Source: JBDGYW01 sp964518955 (lineage in GTDB: Bacteria > Gemmatimonadota > Gemmatimonadetes > Gemmatimonadales > GWC2-71-9). From it: a stretch of DNA of 64,000 bases. Under the pieces are notes generated by a model, which was not told the origin of the DNA, made no database searches, and was given only the letters and a program-made list of their open reading frames with translations. The stretch is from positions 259,725-323,724 of the forward strand of contig CAZFHS010000001.1 in the NCBI GenBank assembly GCA_964518955.1. Reading direction: 5' to 3'. Made by a program: the position numbers and the translations under genes. This document shows, piece by piece, positions 9,330 through 17,904 of the stretch. Within the stretch, counting starts at the first letter, position 1. Each line of letters opens with the position of its first letter.

Positions 9330-10521
9330 CACCTCATCGTATTGCACCAGCTGCAACGCTAGCCTCAGTCCCAGCGACCAGGTGTGTCCCAATTGCGACG
9401 CGCCAGCGCCTAGGAAGGTCGACGCCGACGCCACGGTCGTCGATCCGGCTGGGATGGATGCTGCCCCGTCTGTTGGTCCGTCCGAAGGGCTAGTCACCCC
9501 CACGGAGGCACCGCAAACGTCGGCGCCTCCCCCTGGGAGTGATTTCAACACCCGGGTGAAACACATTCTCGGTGCAACGTACGAGCTTCAATCGTTGATC
9601 GGTCAAGGCGGCTTCGCGCGCGTGTACAAGGCACGAGACAAGCGACTCGACCGCACCGTAGCCATCAAGGTCATCCGGCCCAATCTCGCCGGAACCGAAC
9701 TGTACATGGAGAGTTTCCGGAACGAAGGCATAGCCCTCGCGAAGTTGCGTCACCCAGGAATCGTCCCGATCTACGATATCCGCGAGCGCGGAGGGTTGAT
9801 CTATTACGTGATGCCGTTTGTGGAGGGCACTAGCCTAGAAGCGCGGATGAGTCGGGCGAAGCTGCCCCCTTGTGAGTCGAGGCGTATCATCAGCGAACTG
9901 ACCGACGCACTGGCGGCAGCCCACAGGGTCAAGATGGTCCACTTGGACATCAAGCCGGACAACGTGTTCCTGGAGGGAGACCTTCAGAAGGTGCTGTTGA
10001 TGGATTTCGGGATCGCAACGGCGATCACCGACCAGATCGAGGAAGCGTCGGGCGGCCCGGTGGTTGGCACACCCGCCTACATGTCGCCGGAGCAGGCGCA
10101 GGGGCTGCCAGAAATCGACCACCGGTCGGACATCTACTCGATTGGCGCTCTTGGATACCGGATGCTCATGGGGCGTCCCCCGTTCAGTGGGAAGGACGCA
10201 AAAGAAGTGCTGACAAAGCACGTGAAGCAGGCACCGGTGCCCATCCGAGACATCAACCCCACGATCCCCAAGGATTTCGCGGACGCCATTATGAAGTGTT
10301 TGGAGAAAGACCCGTGGGATCGGTATGCCACCACGAAGGAGTTGGAGGCAGCTCTTCAAGCGGTGGAGTTTTCCAGCACGCGACCCTCTCGGAGCTCGCG
10401 CACCACACAAGCAAACGAGGCACAAGGGGACGCAGGGATAGGTGTGGAACGTACCACGATCATTGTCATTATCGCGGCCGCACTCATTGTGGGGTTGCTG
10501 ATTGGTATGGCGGTCGGGTAG
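9322..10521 (+). CDS. serine/threonine protein kinase with N-terminal zinc ribbon and C-terminal membrane anchor
   Basis: A 399-residue Hanks-type kinase. Residues 8-25 hold a CxxC...CxxC zinc ribbon (YCTSCN, VCPNCD), then a Pro/Thr-rich linker. The kinase domain runs from about 87 to 350, with a glycine loop GQGGFARV, VAIKVI lysine, DFG in LMDFGIA and MSPEQ in the activation segment. The catalytic loop reads HLDIKPDN rather than HRD, so this is a non-RD kinase; the catalytic Asp is kept. A single hydrophobic segment closes the protein (about 377-397), placing the kinase domain in the cytoplasm. It overlaps the S9 peptidase gene. Its targets are unknown. Confidence 0.9.
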   Translation: MTDTSSYCTSCNASLSPSDQVCPNCDAPAPRKVDADATVVDPAGMDAAPSVGPSEGLVTPTEAPQTSAPPPGSDFNTRVKHILGATYELQSLIGQGGFARVYKARDKRLDRTVAIKVIRPNLAGTELYMESFRNEGIALAKLRHPGIVPIYDIRERGGLIYYVMPFVEGTSLEARMSRAKLPPCESRRIISELTDALAAAHRVKMVHLDIKPDNVFLEGDLQKVLLMDFGIATAITDQIEEASGGPVVGTPAYMSPEQAQGLPEIDHRSDIYSIGALGYRMLMGRPPFSGKDAKEVLTKHVKQAPVPIRDINPTIPKDFADAIMKCLEKDPWDRYATTKELEAALQAVEFSSTRPSRSSRTTQANEAQGDAGIGVERTTIIVIIAAALIVGLLIGMAVG

Positions 10522-10988
10522 GCCGGCGGCGAAGTGAGTCCACCCTTCGCAGTCAACCTGGCTCGTCAAGAGTCGGGATCGGTCGTACGATTCATACCGA
10601 TGAGATTCCGAGACACTGTGACTCACAACCGTTAGAGCGTGAGCCTCAAGACACGAACACCACAGGGCGCCATGGCGCCGCCAACAAGCTCACACCTGCC
10701 AAACGCCTATACATCTGACGCCCCTCTCTCGCGCTACGCGGAGCACCCTGGAATTCACCCGCCTGTTGTGCACGTCTCAGTGGATTTGGAATAGCACCAA
10801 AATCCAGCACAGTCAATTCCGGATCAATCGAGGGCTGGATCCGGTCAATTGACCATCGAATTGACTGCCGCCGGCCGGCAATTGACTGGCAATTGACCGT
10901 GCCCGGATACGTTCTCCGCCATTCTGCCGCTCTTCAAGGATGAGAATTGGCAGATCGCCCAACAACTCCAGCTATGGGAGTCACGTTC
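10522..10988. repeat. intergenic stretch with clustered CAATTGAC repeats
   Basis: No gene is seen in these 467 bases. Between about 10812 and 10897 the octamer CAATTGAC or its complement GTCAATTG recurs: the palindrome GGTCAATTGACC at 10843-10854, then AATTGAC copies at about 10859, 10880 and 10890, and a partial GTCAATTC at 10812. The cluster lies about 90 bases before the SnoaL-fold remnant and could be a set of operator sites. A separate perfect 14-base palindrome, GGCGCCATGGCGCC, lies at 10666-10679. Confidence 0.45.
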
Positions 10989-11313
10989 ATGAACGCTCAG
11001 GAGATGAAGGACACTGCACGCAAATGGCTGAACGGGATATTCGACAATGCCAATTTCGGGCTCATTGAAGAGATGACCGCAGATGGCTACACGTTCTACG
11101 TGCCAAGGCCCGGTACCATGAACGCAACGACATTGGTGGAGGTCGTGACTGCGTTCCGGACCGCTGGGGGACCTTCCCGCCACCGGTAAAACCGTAGCAA
11201 TCCCTTGGGTGGTGTTCACCCACTTCGATGGCGATCGCATCGCGAAAGATTGGGAAGTATACGACGAGCTCGGTTTGCTGATGCAAATCGGGGCGATTCC
11301 CGATAGCGGGTGA
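10989..11313 (+). pseudogene. SnoaL-like (NTF2-fold) gene with internal deletion and frame break
   Basis: The first frame (ATG at 10989 after GGGAG) gives an N-terminal half, MNAQEMKDTARKWLNGI... to VTAFRTA, then stops at 11189. From about 11169 the next frame carries a typical SnoaL C-terminal half: DLPATGKTVAIPW, HFDGDRIAKDWEVYDELGLL and MQIGAIP, ending at 11313. The roughly 30 residues that normally join these halves are missing, and the remaining length is not a multiple of three. I infer one internal deletion that also broke the frame. The intact family comprises ester cyclases, isomerases and small-molecule-binding proteins of about 130 residues. Confidence 0.75.
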
Positions 11314-11346
11314 CCATCTAACCGATTTATGACTCAGGAGGTATTC

Positions 11347-11757
11347 ATGACCGCACAAGATGCAGCAACCATATCAGCCGAAGATATCGAAGCCATCAAG
11401 GCACAGAGCCGCAGCTATGTCGCTACGTCGCTGATTCGGGATTTTGATAGTTGGGTCGAACTGTCCACTCCAGACGCTGTGTTCATGCCACCCAACAGTC
11501 AGCGCCAAGAAGGCAGAGAGACACTGCGGGCATGGGCCAACCAGCTTCCGGAGATCACCGGCCTGACTGTAACGCCAGTGGATATTGAGGGACGCGGCGA
11601 CCTCGCATTCGTTCGGGGAACATACACTTTCACCTTCGTTCCTCCGGACATGGATGAGGTTTCGATGCAAGGCAACTACATCGAAATCTGGAAGAAATAA
11701 AACGACGGTTCCTGGCAAATTCACCGCGATATTTGGAATTCCGATCAGCCGCTCTAG
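11347..11757 (+). pseudogene. DUF4440/SnoaL-like NTF2-fold protein interrupted by in-frame TAA
   Basis: The ATG at 11347 follows a strong CAGGAGGT site (11334-11341). The frame reads a normal NTF2-fold protein to YIEIWKK and then meets TAA at 11698-11700. The same frame continues after the stop with NDGSWQIHRDIWNSDQPL and a second stop at 11757, which is exactly how this family normally ends. A single base change (for example CAA, GAA or AAA to TAA) explains it. The product would be 117 residues without, or 136 with, the missing strand that completes the sheet. No slippery or readthrough context is evident. Confidence 0.8.
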
Positions 11758-11795
11758 TCGGCGCTCACCTTCAACGTTTGCAGTGGAGACAAGAC

Positions 11796-12080
11796 ATGGC
11801 AAAGTACATGGTTGCGTGGGACCTACCCCCAGAGCATCGCAATGAAGCCGTTGGCCGGTTCATGGAAGGCAGTGCAATGGAGACCCCCGAGGGAGTGACG
11901 GTACTGGGCCGTTGGCACGCCGTGGGAGGGGTGATTGGGTGGTGTGTCGTCGAGACCGACGATCCAAAGCACCTCGCCGACTGGCTACTCGTCTGGACAG
12001 ACCTGTTCACCTACGATGTGACGCCCATCGTCGCTGACGAAGAATTTGGCGAGCTGTTCCAGAAGCACGGCCTCGGTTAG
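11796..12080 (+). CDS. DUF3303 family small protein
   Basis: A 94-residue protein opening MAKYMVAWDLPPEHR and ending FGELFQKHGLG, the size and pattern of the DUF3303 family (a ferredoxin-like dimeric barrel of unknown role). The start at 11796 follows TGGAGACAAG. The longer frame upstream overlaps the tail of the NTF2-fold gene and is not supported. It lies downstream of the two decayed NTF2-fold genes, with only 38 bases between, and looks intact itself. Confidence 0.75.
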   Translation: MAKYMVAWDLPPEHRNEAVGRFMEGSAMETPEGVTVLGRWHAVGGVIGWCVVETDDPKHLADWLLVWTDLFTYDVTPIVADEEFGELFQKHGLG

Positions 12081-12089
12081 CCAACTCCT

Positions 12090-12115
12090 CCCCGAGCGTC
12101 ATTTGACGCTCGGGG
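12090..12115. terminator. bidirectional hairpin between convergent genes
   Basis: A perfect 11-base-pair stem, CCCCGAGCGTC, with an ATTT loop and its complement. It sits between the ends of the DUF3303 gene and the M14 peptidase gene. There is no long T-tract, but stem strength and position suit a shared terminator. Confidence 0.75.
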
Positions 12116-12146
12116 CCTCAACGGAAGAACATCAGAATGGCTGCGC

Positions 12147-14783
12147 TCAGCGCCCCGCTCTGAACACCGCGTTGTAGAGCAGCTTGTGAGTTACGTGCGC
12201 CTGCGCGCGGTTTTGGACGTTGAAGCCGAACAATATCACGCGACCCTCACCAACCTCGGCCTCGATGACCGACGCCTTGCCGCGTAGCCTTTCTTCGCCT
12301 GCCAGGAAACCACTCAACAACAATGATTCGTCGGGATAACGCGCAACGACGGTGATACTCGATTCTCCTCCCTCTCCTCCCTCCTCTCCCACAACCGCCT
12401 CGAGTGCATATTGACCAGAGACATAACCGATACTCTTCGGCTCCATCCCATATGCCAGCGGGTGGCTCGTGTCGTAGTCCATCCGAAGTATCGAGCCAGG
12501 TACGAAAAACTCGCTGCGCGAAACACCTCGCAGAGTGTTCTCAATGGGCAGGTCGAACATCCTGAGTGCGAGCTCGAGCGACGTCTTGTTGCATACGAGC
12601 GTGCCACCCTGTTCGACGAACCGCCTGATGTTGTCCACGCCTTCCTCGGTCATGCCTCCCACATATCTCGCGGGCATTGTTCCGACAGCGTGTCCTTCGA
12701 TGATCTGCTGAGGCCTCTGATCGGGAAGGACGATGACGTCAAACCGATCGCGCAGTCGGCCTACTCGCACATCGGCGTCACGTATGTCCTCATAGGGAAA
12801 TTCATATTCATCGAAGAGGAGGTTCGTCCATCCCGCATCCATGCTCGCTACCCAAGATTGATAGAGACCGATCCTCGGAGCGGGTAACCGATTTGAACTG
12901 ACACCGGGCGCTCCGCCAACCATGTCGACGTGCGTGGCAGACGCGATGTCGCGCAGCGTGCTTGCTGGGATGCTCGACCGCTCGACGAGGAACGTACCTG
13001 CCGGGTACGTCGCGCCGCCGAGTGTGAACTCCTCGAGTGCAGCACTCACCCTACCACCCGCCGCTTGTATGCGATTCACCGCCTTGTAGCTGTTGTTGTC
13101 CGCGCGCGAAATGGCAGCGCGCGATCCACCACCACTAACCGACGCCGCAGGTGCAGGTATCTCGGTCGCCAGGTGCATCGCCGCTTCGACCGGCGTCGTC
13201 ATCATGTGGCTTTCGATTCCCATCAAAAGCGGCATGGTCCAGCCAGCATTGTCATACGGCAGCAACGGAGGCAGAATCTCCTCGCCCTTTTCCTCGTCGT
13301 AGTAGCGGCTCGCCCTGGGCTGGCCCTGCCAGAGATGCGGATATTTCCTCAGATCGGGGAAGTCCTGACGCTCGAGCAGATTTTTCAAATACAAACCAAA
13401 CGGCTGGCTCGTCTGGACGATGTAGGATCCCTCCCCGTATGCAACACCCTCGTGCGTGAACGGTTCGTCGGCTATGTGGACCTCGAAGCCTTGCAGAAGG
13501 AAGCGCTCCATCAGTAGAGCCGTGGTGTTTGCATCGCGTTGATCGGCTGGGAAGATCCATCCGTACGGCGGCTCGCTAGCGAAGCGCTCGATTATGTCGT
13601 TTGCCATCTGCCACTTGGCGAACATGAAGTCGGCCTTGTAGAACGACGCCAACTCGAAGATCGACATCGCCACGGTGTGGTTGTACAGGATCTGGTCGGC
13701 TAAACGCCACCAGCCGCCCAGCCAGGGATTGGGGTAAAACTGCCCCGGTACGAGATCTTTGTGCTGTTCGGGAAAATCGGAAATCGTGTAGTGATGAGGC
13801 GTGGCGTAACCGTACGTCTGAGTTTCGGTCAGAAGTGACGGGATGTTGTGCCCTTCTGCGACCGCCAACACTGACCCAGTGTAGTAATAGTCGTAGTTGC
13901 TGCGCGAGATCACACCGGACAGCCCCTTTTCTTCCATCGCCTTCGCCCCGACCGTGCCTAGAAGATTCTCGTAACGCCTCACGAGCGGGTGAACGTTCGG
14001 GTTTGCGGGCTCGGCGGTGGGTGCTATGAAGATTCGTGCCGGAAAAGGACCGGTTTGATGTTGGTTGTAGTAGAACACCGGGAACCACTCTTCATTCACC
14101 AGCCGGTTGGTATTTCGCGTTTCCTGCAGGTTGGCAATGTGCGACTCGCGGTTGTTGTCGTGACCTGCGTACTTCTGGTAGAGGAACGGTGGCCGGGCCG
14201 TTTCGTACGTAGTGCCGATGTTGCCGTTGTACCAGTCGGCGATCATCGTCATTCCGTCTGGGTTCGTCCAGACCATCACGATGATCACGTTTTCGCGGAT
14301 GCGCCGCGTGGTCGGGTCCTCATTCGTAACCAGGTCGTAAGCAAGCTGCACCTGCATGTTCGACCCCACGACCTCGGATGCGTGCAGCCCTCCATCTATC
14401 CAGGTAACGGCCACTCCTTCTTCGGCCATCCTACGCGCCTCTGCCTCCGAAACACCTCTGGCCAGGCTGAGCCGGCGCGAAACCTCCTTGTGGTGGTCGA
14501 GGTTCGCAAGGTTCTCTTCAGAGCTTATGACGGCGTACTTCTGTCGGCGTCCATACGACGTCTCGCCCGCGTCGAACACTCGCAGCCGCTGTGTTTGACT
14601 CTCCAGGAGTTCGATGTAACCGGCGGCCTGTTCGTAAGTAATCAGATGAAAGTCGGCTCCCACTTCAAAGCCGAGGAACTCTTCGGGAGTCGTGACCTGA
14701 GCAGCACCGTTTGAAACGAGGAATGCTGCGAGAAGAAAGACGCTGAAGAACACACGTGGGGCGACGCGGCGACAAACGGTCAT
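12147..14783 (-). CDS. M14 family zinc carboxypeptidase, exported, large form
   Basis: An 878-residue exported metallopeptidase. A signal peptide (about residues 1-29, ending NGAAQ) precedes the M14 domain. The zinc ligands HxxE are in GGLHASEVVG near residue 133, the third histidine probably in YYNQHQTGPF, and catalytic-side residues lie in the NPDG region. The domain is followed by a long C-terminal part that includes a glutamine-amidotransferase-like segment (IVLPDQRPQQI, GGTLVCNKTS) of the kind often fused to M14 proteins in this sort of genome. I chose 14783 because GGAGG lies 8 bases upstream; two earlier ATGs add residues unlike a signal peptide. The role is removal of C-terminal residues from peptides outside the cytoplasm. 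Confidence 0.88.
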   Translation of the reverse strand: MTVCRRVAPRVFFSVFLLAAFLVSNGAAQVTTPEEFLGFEVGADFHLITYEQAAGYIELLESQTQRLRVFDAGETSYGRRQKYAVISSEENLANLDHHKEVSRRLSLARGVSEAEARRMAEEGVAVTWIDGGLHASEVVGSNMQVQLAYDLVTNEDPTTRRIRENVIIVMVWTNPDGMTMIADWYNGNIGTTYETARPPFLYQKYAGHDNNRESHIANLQETRNTNRLVNEEWFPVFYYNQHQTGPFPARIFIAPTAEPANPNVHPLVRRYENLLGTVGAKAMEEKGLSGVISRSNYDYYYTGSVLAVAEGHNIPSLLTETQTYGYATPHHYTISDFPEQHKDLVPGQFYPNPWLGGWWRLADQILYNHTVAMSIFELASFYKADFMFAKWQMANDIIERFASEPPYGWIFPADQRDANTTALLMERFLLQGFEVHIADEPFTHEGVAYGEGSYIVQTSQPFGLYLKNLLERQDFPDLRKYPHLWQGQPRASRYYDEEKGEEILPPLLPYDNAGWTMPLLMGIESHMMTTPVEAAMHLATEIPAPAASVSGGGSRAAISRADNNSYKAVNRIQAAGGRVSAALEEFTLGGATYPAGTFLVERSSIPASTLRDIASATHVDMVGGAPGVSSNRLPAPRIGLYQSWVASMDAGWTNLLFDEYEFPYEDIRDADVRVGRLRDRFDVIVLPDQRPQQIIEGHAVGTMPARYVGGMTEEGVDNIRRFVEQGGTLVCNKTSLELALRMFDLPIENTLRGVSRSEFFVPGSILRMDYDTSHPLAYGMEPKSIGYVSGQYALEAVVGEEGGEGGESSITVVARYPDESLLLSGFLAGEERLRGKASVIEAEVGEGRVILFGFNVQNRAQAHVTHKLLYNAVFRAGR

Positions 14784-14959
14784 TCTCGAGTCCTCCGTCA
14801 TCTGACATGGAAAGACATTCTCTGAATCGACTACTGCGTGCACACAGGGCAAAACTTAGTAGTTGGTACGGGCACAATGAATACAGCAAAGAACCGGGCG
14901 CTATCATGACTGACAGCATCCGGCAATATGATTCGGTTTGCGTACAGAGTCTCAGCGCT

Positions 14960-16630
14960 CTACGGCATCTCCGGAGGCGCAATCCTGCGCAGCGTTGCCT
15001 GCTCGAATGCGTAAGCCAGTTCGAGCAGACGCGGCTCGCTGCACGCCATCCCCGTGAAGCTCACGCCGTATGGGCGCGGCTTGGGCTCGAATCCTTCCGG
15101 CATCGGGGGTCGAGCATCGGTCGCGATGAGGCCGAACGGTACGATCACGGTCGGGTAACCCGGCCGGGCAGCTATTCCTGCGCTGCCTGACCCCGGGAAC
15201 AGAAGGGCATCCAGTTCGAGGTTGGCCATGACCTCGTCGATTCCGTGCTCACCATTCAGGCGCAGGTCCCGTGCACGATCGGCCTCGTACCTGGCACGAT
15301 CACTCTCCAGGTCGATCGCGTCCGATCGGTCGAGCTGCGCCTGGCCATACTTGAGTGCGCCAGCATTTTCGTGAGCAAGGTTCCACTCGCGGAGTTCGGT
15401 AAGCGTTTTGACCGGTGCGGCATCCCCCAGGGTGGCCAGCCATGCATTGAAATCCCGCTTCATGCCATAGTGGAGCACGCTGCTACGCCCGCTCACGAGC
15501 AGGTTGTTGTCTGGATCCGGGTCGATCACGCTCGGGATATCGGCTGGATCGACGATTATCGCCCCATTTGCCTCCAGGATTCCAATCGCTTCCGCCATCA
15601 TTGCTCTGCCCTCTTCCGACAACCTGCCGCGCCACCGATCGGTGCCTGGAACCTGCACAGAGTCGTAATACATAGCGCGAGGGATCCCGATGCGGGCTCC
15701 CTGAAGTCCGTTGACGTTCAAGAACGCCGTGTAATCACCGTTCGGCGGAGGTTCACAACGTTGGGTCGCGGCGTCGTTGGGGTCGGGCTCTGTGCCTTCC
15801 AACGCGCCGAAGAATATCGCTGCGTCCGTGACGGTCCGTGCCATCGGACCAGCGATGTCCTGATCGGCGGTGATCGGTATCACTCCATAGCGGCTCACGC
15901 GCCCCACGGTCGGTTTGATTGCCGCCAGCATATTTGCGTTCGCAGGAGATAGTATGGAGCCAGACGTCTCAGTGCCTACGTTCGCAGCCCAGAAGCTCAT
16001 CGCGGTTCCAATGCCAGAGCTGGAACCGCCCACGCCCATCACCGGACGTCCGTCATTTCGCCCCTCACGCGGTTCGCGACGGGGATCGTAAGGGTTGAGG
16101 CCGTAGCCGCCAATCGCACTGTAATTGCCCGGCATGCCAGACGCGATGAAGTTCGCGAGTTCGGTCATGACCGTCTTCGCGATGATGATTGCACCGGCTT
16201 CGCGGAGGTTCGTCATCAACGTGGCCTCGTACGGGGGAACAAAACCCTCGAAGGCCAGCGCTCCCCCTGTGGTCGGCAGGTGAGTCGTGTGAACGTTGTC
16301 CTTGAGGGCCACGGGGATCCCGTGGAGAGGACCTCGCACGTTTCCTTCGGCGCGTTCTCTATCGAGCTGGTCTGCCTCTTCCAGTACGTTGGCGTTGACC
16401 GATATCACCGCGTTGACACGCTCCTCATAGAGCGCAATTCGCAGTAGGTGTGCCTCGACCAACTCACGCGAGGTTATCCGCCCTTCCTCCATCGCGCGCT
16501 GCATCTCGGGAATGGTAGCCTCGACTACGTCGAAGGGCTCGTGAGATTCGCAAGACGTGGAAGAGAGGAACAACAGCGCAACGAATGCAGCGCCGAGTAG
16601 GCGCAGCGAAAGATTCTCGAACCAGGACAT
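14960..16630 (-). CDS. amidase signature family hydrolase, lipoprotein-like export signal
   Basis: A 556-residue amidase-signature enzyme. The Ser-cisSer-Lys triad is visible: Lys in VALKDNVH (about 107), the Gly/Ser-rich GGSSSGIG (about 200) and the nucleophile in ETSGSILSPA (about 220). The N-terminus (MSWFENLSLRLLG then a hydrophobic run ending STSCES) looks like a lipoprotein signal, so the enzyme is probably anchored outside the inner membrane. The start at 16630 is preceded by GGAG. Close relatives annotated as peptide amidases or glutamyl-tRNA amidotransferase-like enzymes are possible; export argues against a role in tRNA charging. Confidence 0.88.
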   Translation of the reverse strand: MSWFENLSLRLLGAAFVALLFLSSTSCESHEPFDVVEATIPEMQRAMEEGRITSRELVEAHLLRIALYEERVNAVISVNANVLEEADQLDRERAEGNVRGPLHGIPVALKDNVHTTHLPTTGGALAFEGFVPPYEATLMTNLREAGAIIIAKTVMTELANFIASGMPGNYSAIGGYGLNPYDPRREPREGRNDGRPVMGVGGSSSGIGTAMSFWAANVGTETSGSILSPANANMLAAIKPTVGRVSRYGVIPITADQDIAGPMARTVTDAAIFFGALEGTEPDPNDAATQRCEPPPNGDYTAFLNVNGLQGARIGIPRAMYYDSVQVPGTDRWRGRLSEEGRAMMAEAIGILEANGAIIVDPADIPSVIDPDPDNNLLVSGRSSVLHYGMKRDFNAWLATLGDAAPVKTLTELREWNLAHENAGALKYGQAQLDRSDAIDLESDRARYEADRARDLRLNGEHGIDEVMANLELDALLFPGSGSAGIAARPGYPTVIVPFGLIATDARPPMPEGFEPKPRPYGVSFTGMACSEPRLLELAYAFEQATLRRIAPPEMP

Positions 16631-17238
16631 ATCCGACTCCGGAAGAAACTTTTTATTCACCGGCCATTCCATGCAGCGGTGAACGCGGCGTGGCCGACAC
16701 AACAACTGACACGCTAAAGAGCTACTGTGGCGCTGCGTTGTCAACTGATGGGTGTTGGTCTTCGACGCCGACCGCAGATTCGAGTTCGCTTGGTGAGTTG
16801 GTGAAGATCATCACACGCTCAACCCTTCCTCCCCTCGTTCCCCTTGGTGGAAATCGGAAACAGTCGGATTTTCGAGGCGACCTTCTAGCGTCAGGAAAGC
16901 AATCGCGTTGGCACGATGCATCGTCGCGAAGAACCCGCACTGCCGATAGCGCTGCGTTTGGGCTGTCGCGGAGCTTCGGTCGCCGCTCACCGAGACAACG
17001 CGAATCAGCCCTCCACCGAAATCGCCGACCACCTTGGAATCGGCGTAGTCCAGCAGGCTCGGCGCGTTTGTGTATACCTCCAATGCTCCTCCAATACCGC
17101 CGCGTTCGTTGCGGGATGGCCTCAAGTGTATTAGAACGCAGTCAACTATCAGTCAATTGCTGAGTGGATGGAATCAACTATCCGGAGATCGTAGGTGCTG
17201 TTGGGACGACGGAGGTTCGAACGCTCGACCAGCAGCTA
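16631..17238. other. 608-base stretch without a recognisable gene
   Basis: Several short frames overlap here on both strands. None has a convincing start, ribosome site or family resemblance. The longest leftward frame (16811-17125, with EVYTNAPSLLDYADSK) may be the remnant of a gene, but I cannot name it. Confidence 0.4.
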
Positions 17239-17844
17239 TCAGGCACAAAGCCAGAGGCGCATCGTGCCCTTTGAAGTCTCCTGCTCTTCAATCACGGAAA
17301 GGCCCGTCTGATCGAGCAAAGCGGGGATGCCTCCGTTTGCGGTGAAGGAGCGATAACCTCGGTAGTGGTCCCTACCCGCCAAACGTTCGATGAAATCTGT
17401 GCTGATCCGGCGCCACAGAGTGCTTTGGCCTGCCTCCCAATCCACGATGATCAGTTGCTGAGCAATCCTCCGCATTTCCAGTAACACCGGTATTCGGATT
17501 ACCATAGGCATCTCGTGGATTACCAAGGAGGTTACGGCGATATCGAATTCGCCTTCCCTGACTCGATAGAGACGCGCTGCATCGGCAACTTGGAAATCGA
17601 TGTGAGTGAGATCAAGTTTGGCAGCCTGCCGTCAGGCATTTTCGATCTGGCTTTGAGAGATGTCAATGCCCAAGCCACGAGCAATGTGATCGCTCAAGGC
17701 GAACAGCTGCGCTCCAGTACCACAGCCGATATCGACCACCGTGGCCCCCGCTGGAATCCATTTCCTCACGCGATCGCGAATCGGAACCAGTGCGGGGTCA
17801 ATGATGGTGCGGTACAACCAACCGTGAAAATAGGAATCTGCCAC
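17239..17844 (-). pseudogene. SAM-dependent methyltransferase with in-frame TGA
   Basis: A class I methyltransferase of about 201 residues. Motif I is VVDIGCGTGAQLFAL, followed by the motif II acidic end GLGIDIS. The frame is stopped by TGA at 17632-17634 after SQIENA. It continues in the same frame with RQAAKLDLTHIDFQVADAAR, then FDIAVTSLVIHEMP and the usual C-terminal strands, ending at 17239. A C-to-T change turning CGA (Arg) into TGA explains it. The likely start is the GTG at 17844 with AGGG upstream. It is divergent from the acyltransferase gene 60 bases away. The substrate is unknown. Confidence 0.8.
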
Positions 17845-17904
17845 TGATTCAACCCTGTATATTGGAGTCGTGAACTCTGGACAGAAGATAACAGGCGAGT
17901 TGGC

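Noticed and set aside
10666..10679. 14-base palindrome GGCGCCATGGCGCC as an operator
   Set aside because: It is far from any gene start and of a composition that arises easily in GC-rich DNA.
16811..17125. Leftward 104-codon frame as a gene
   Set aside because: No family, ribosome site or operon context; competing frames overlap it.
17632..17634. TGA as a selenocysteine codon, given a SelA-like gene at 21 kb
   Set aside because: The expected residue in the methyltransferase is Arg and no SECIS-like hairpin follows. The SelA-like protein is Tat-exported and so cannot charge tRNA.
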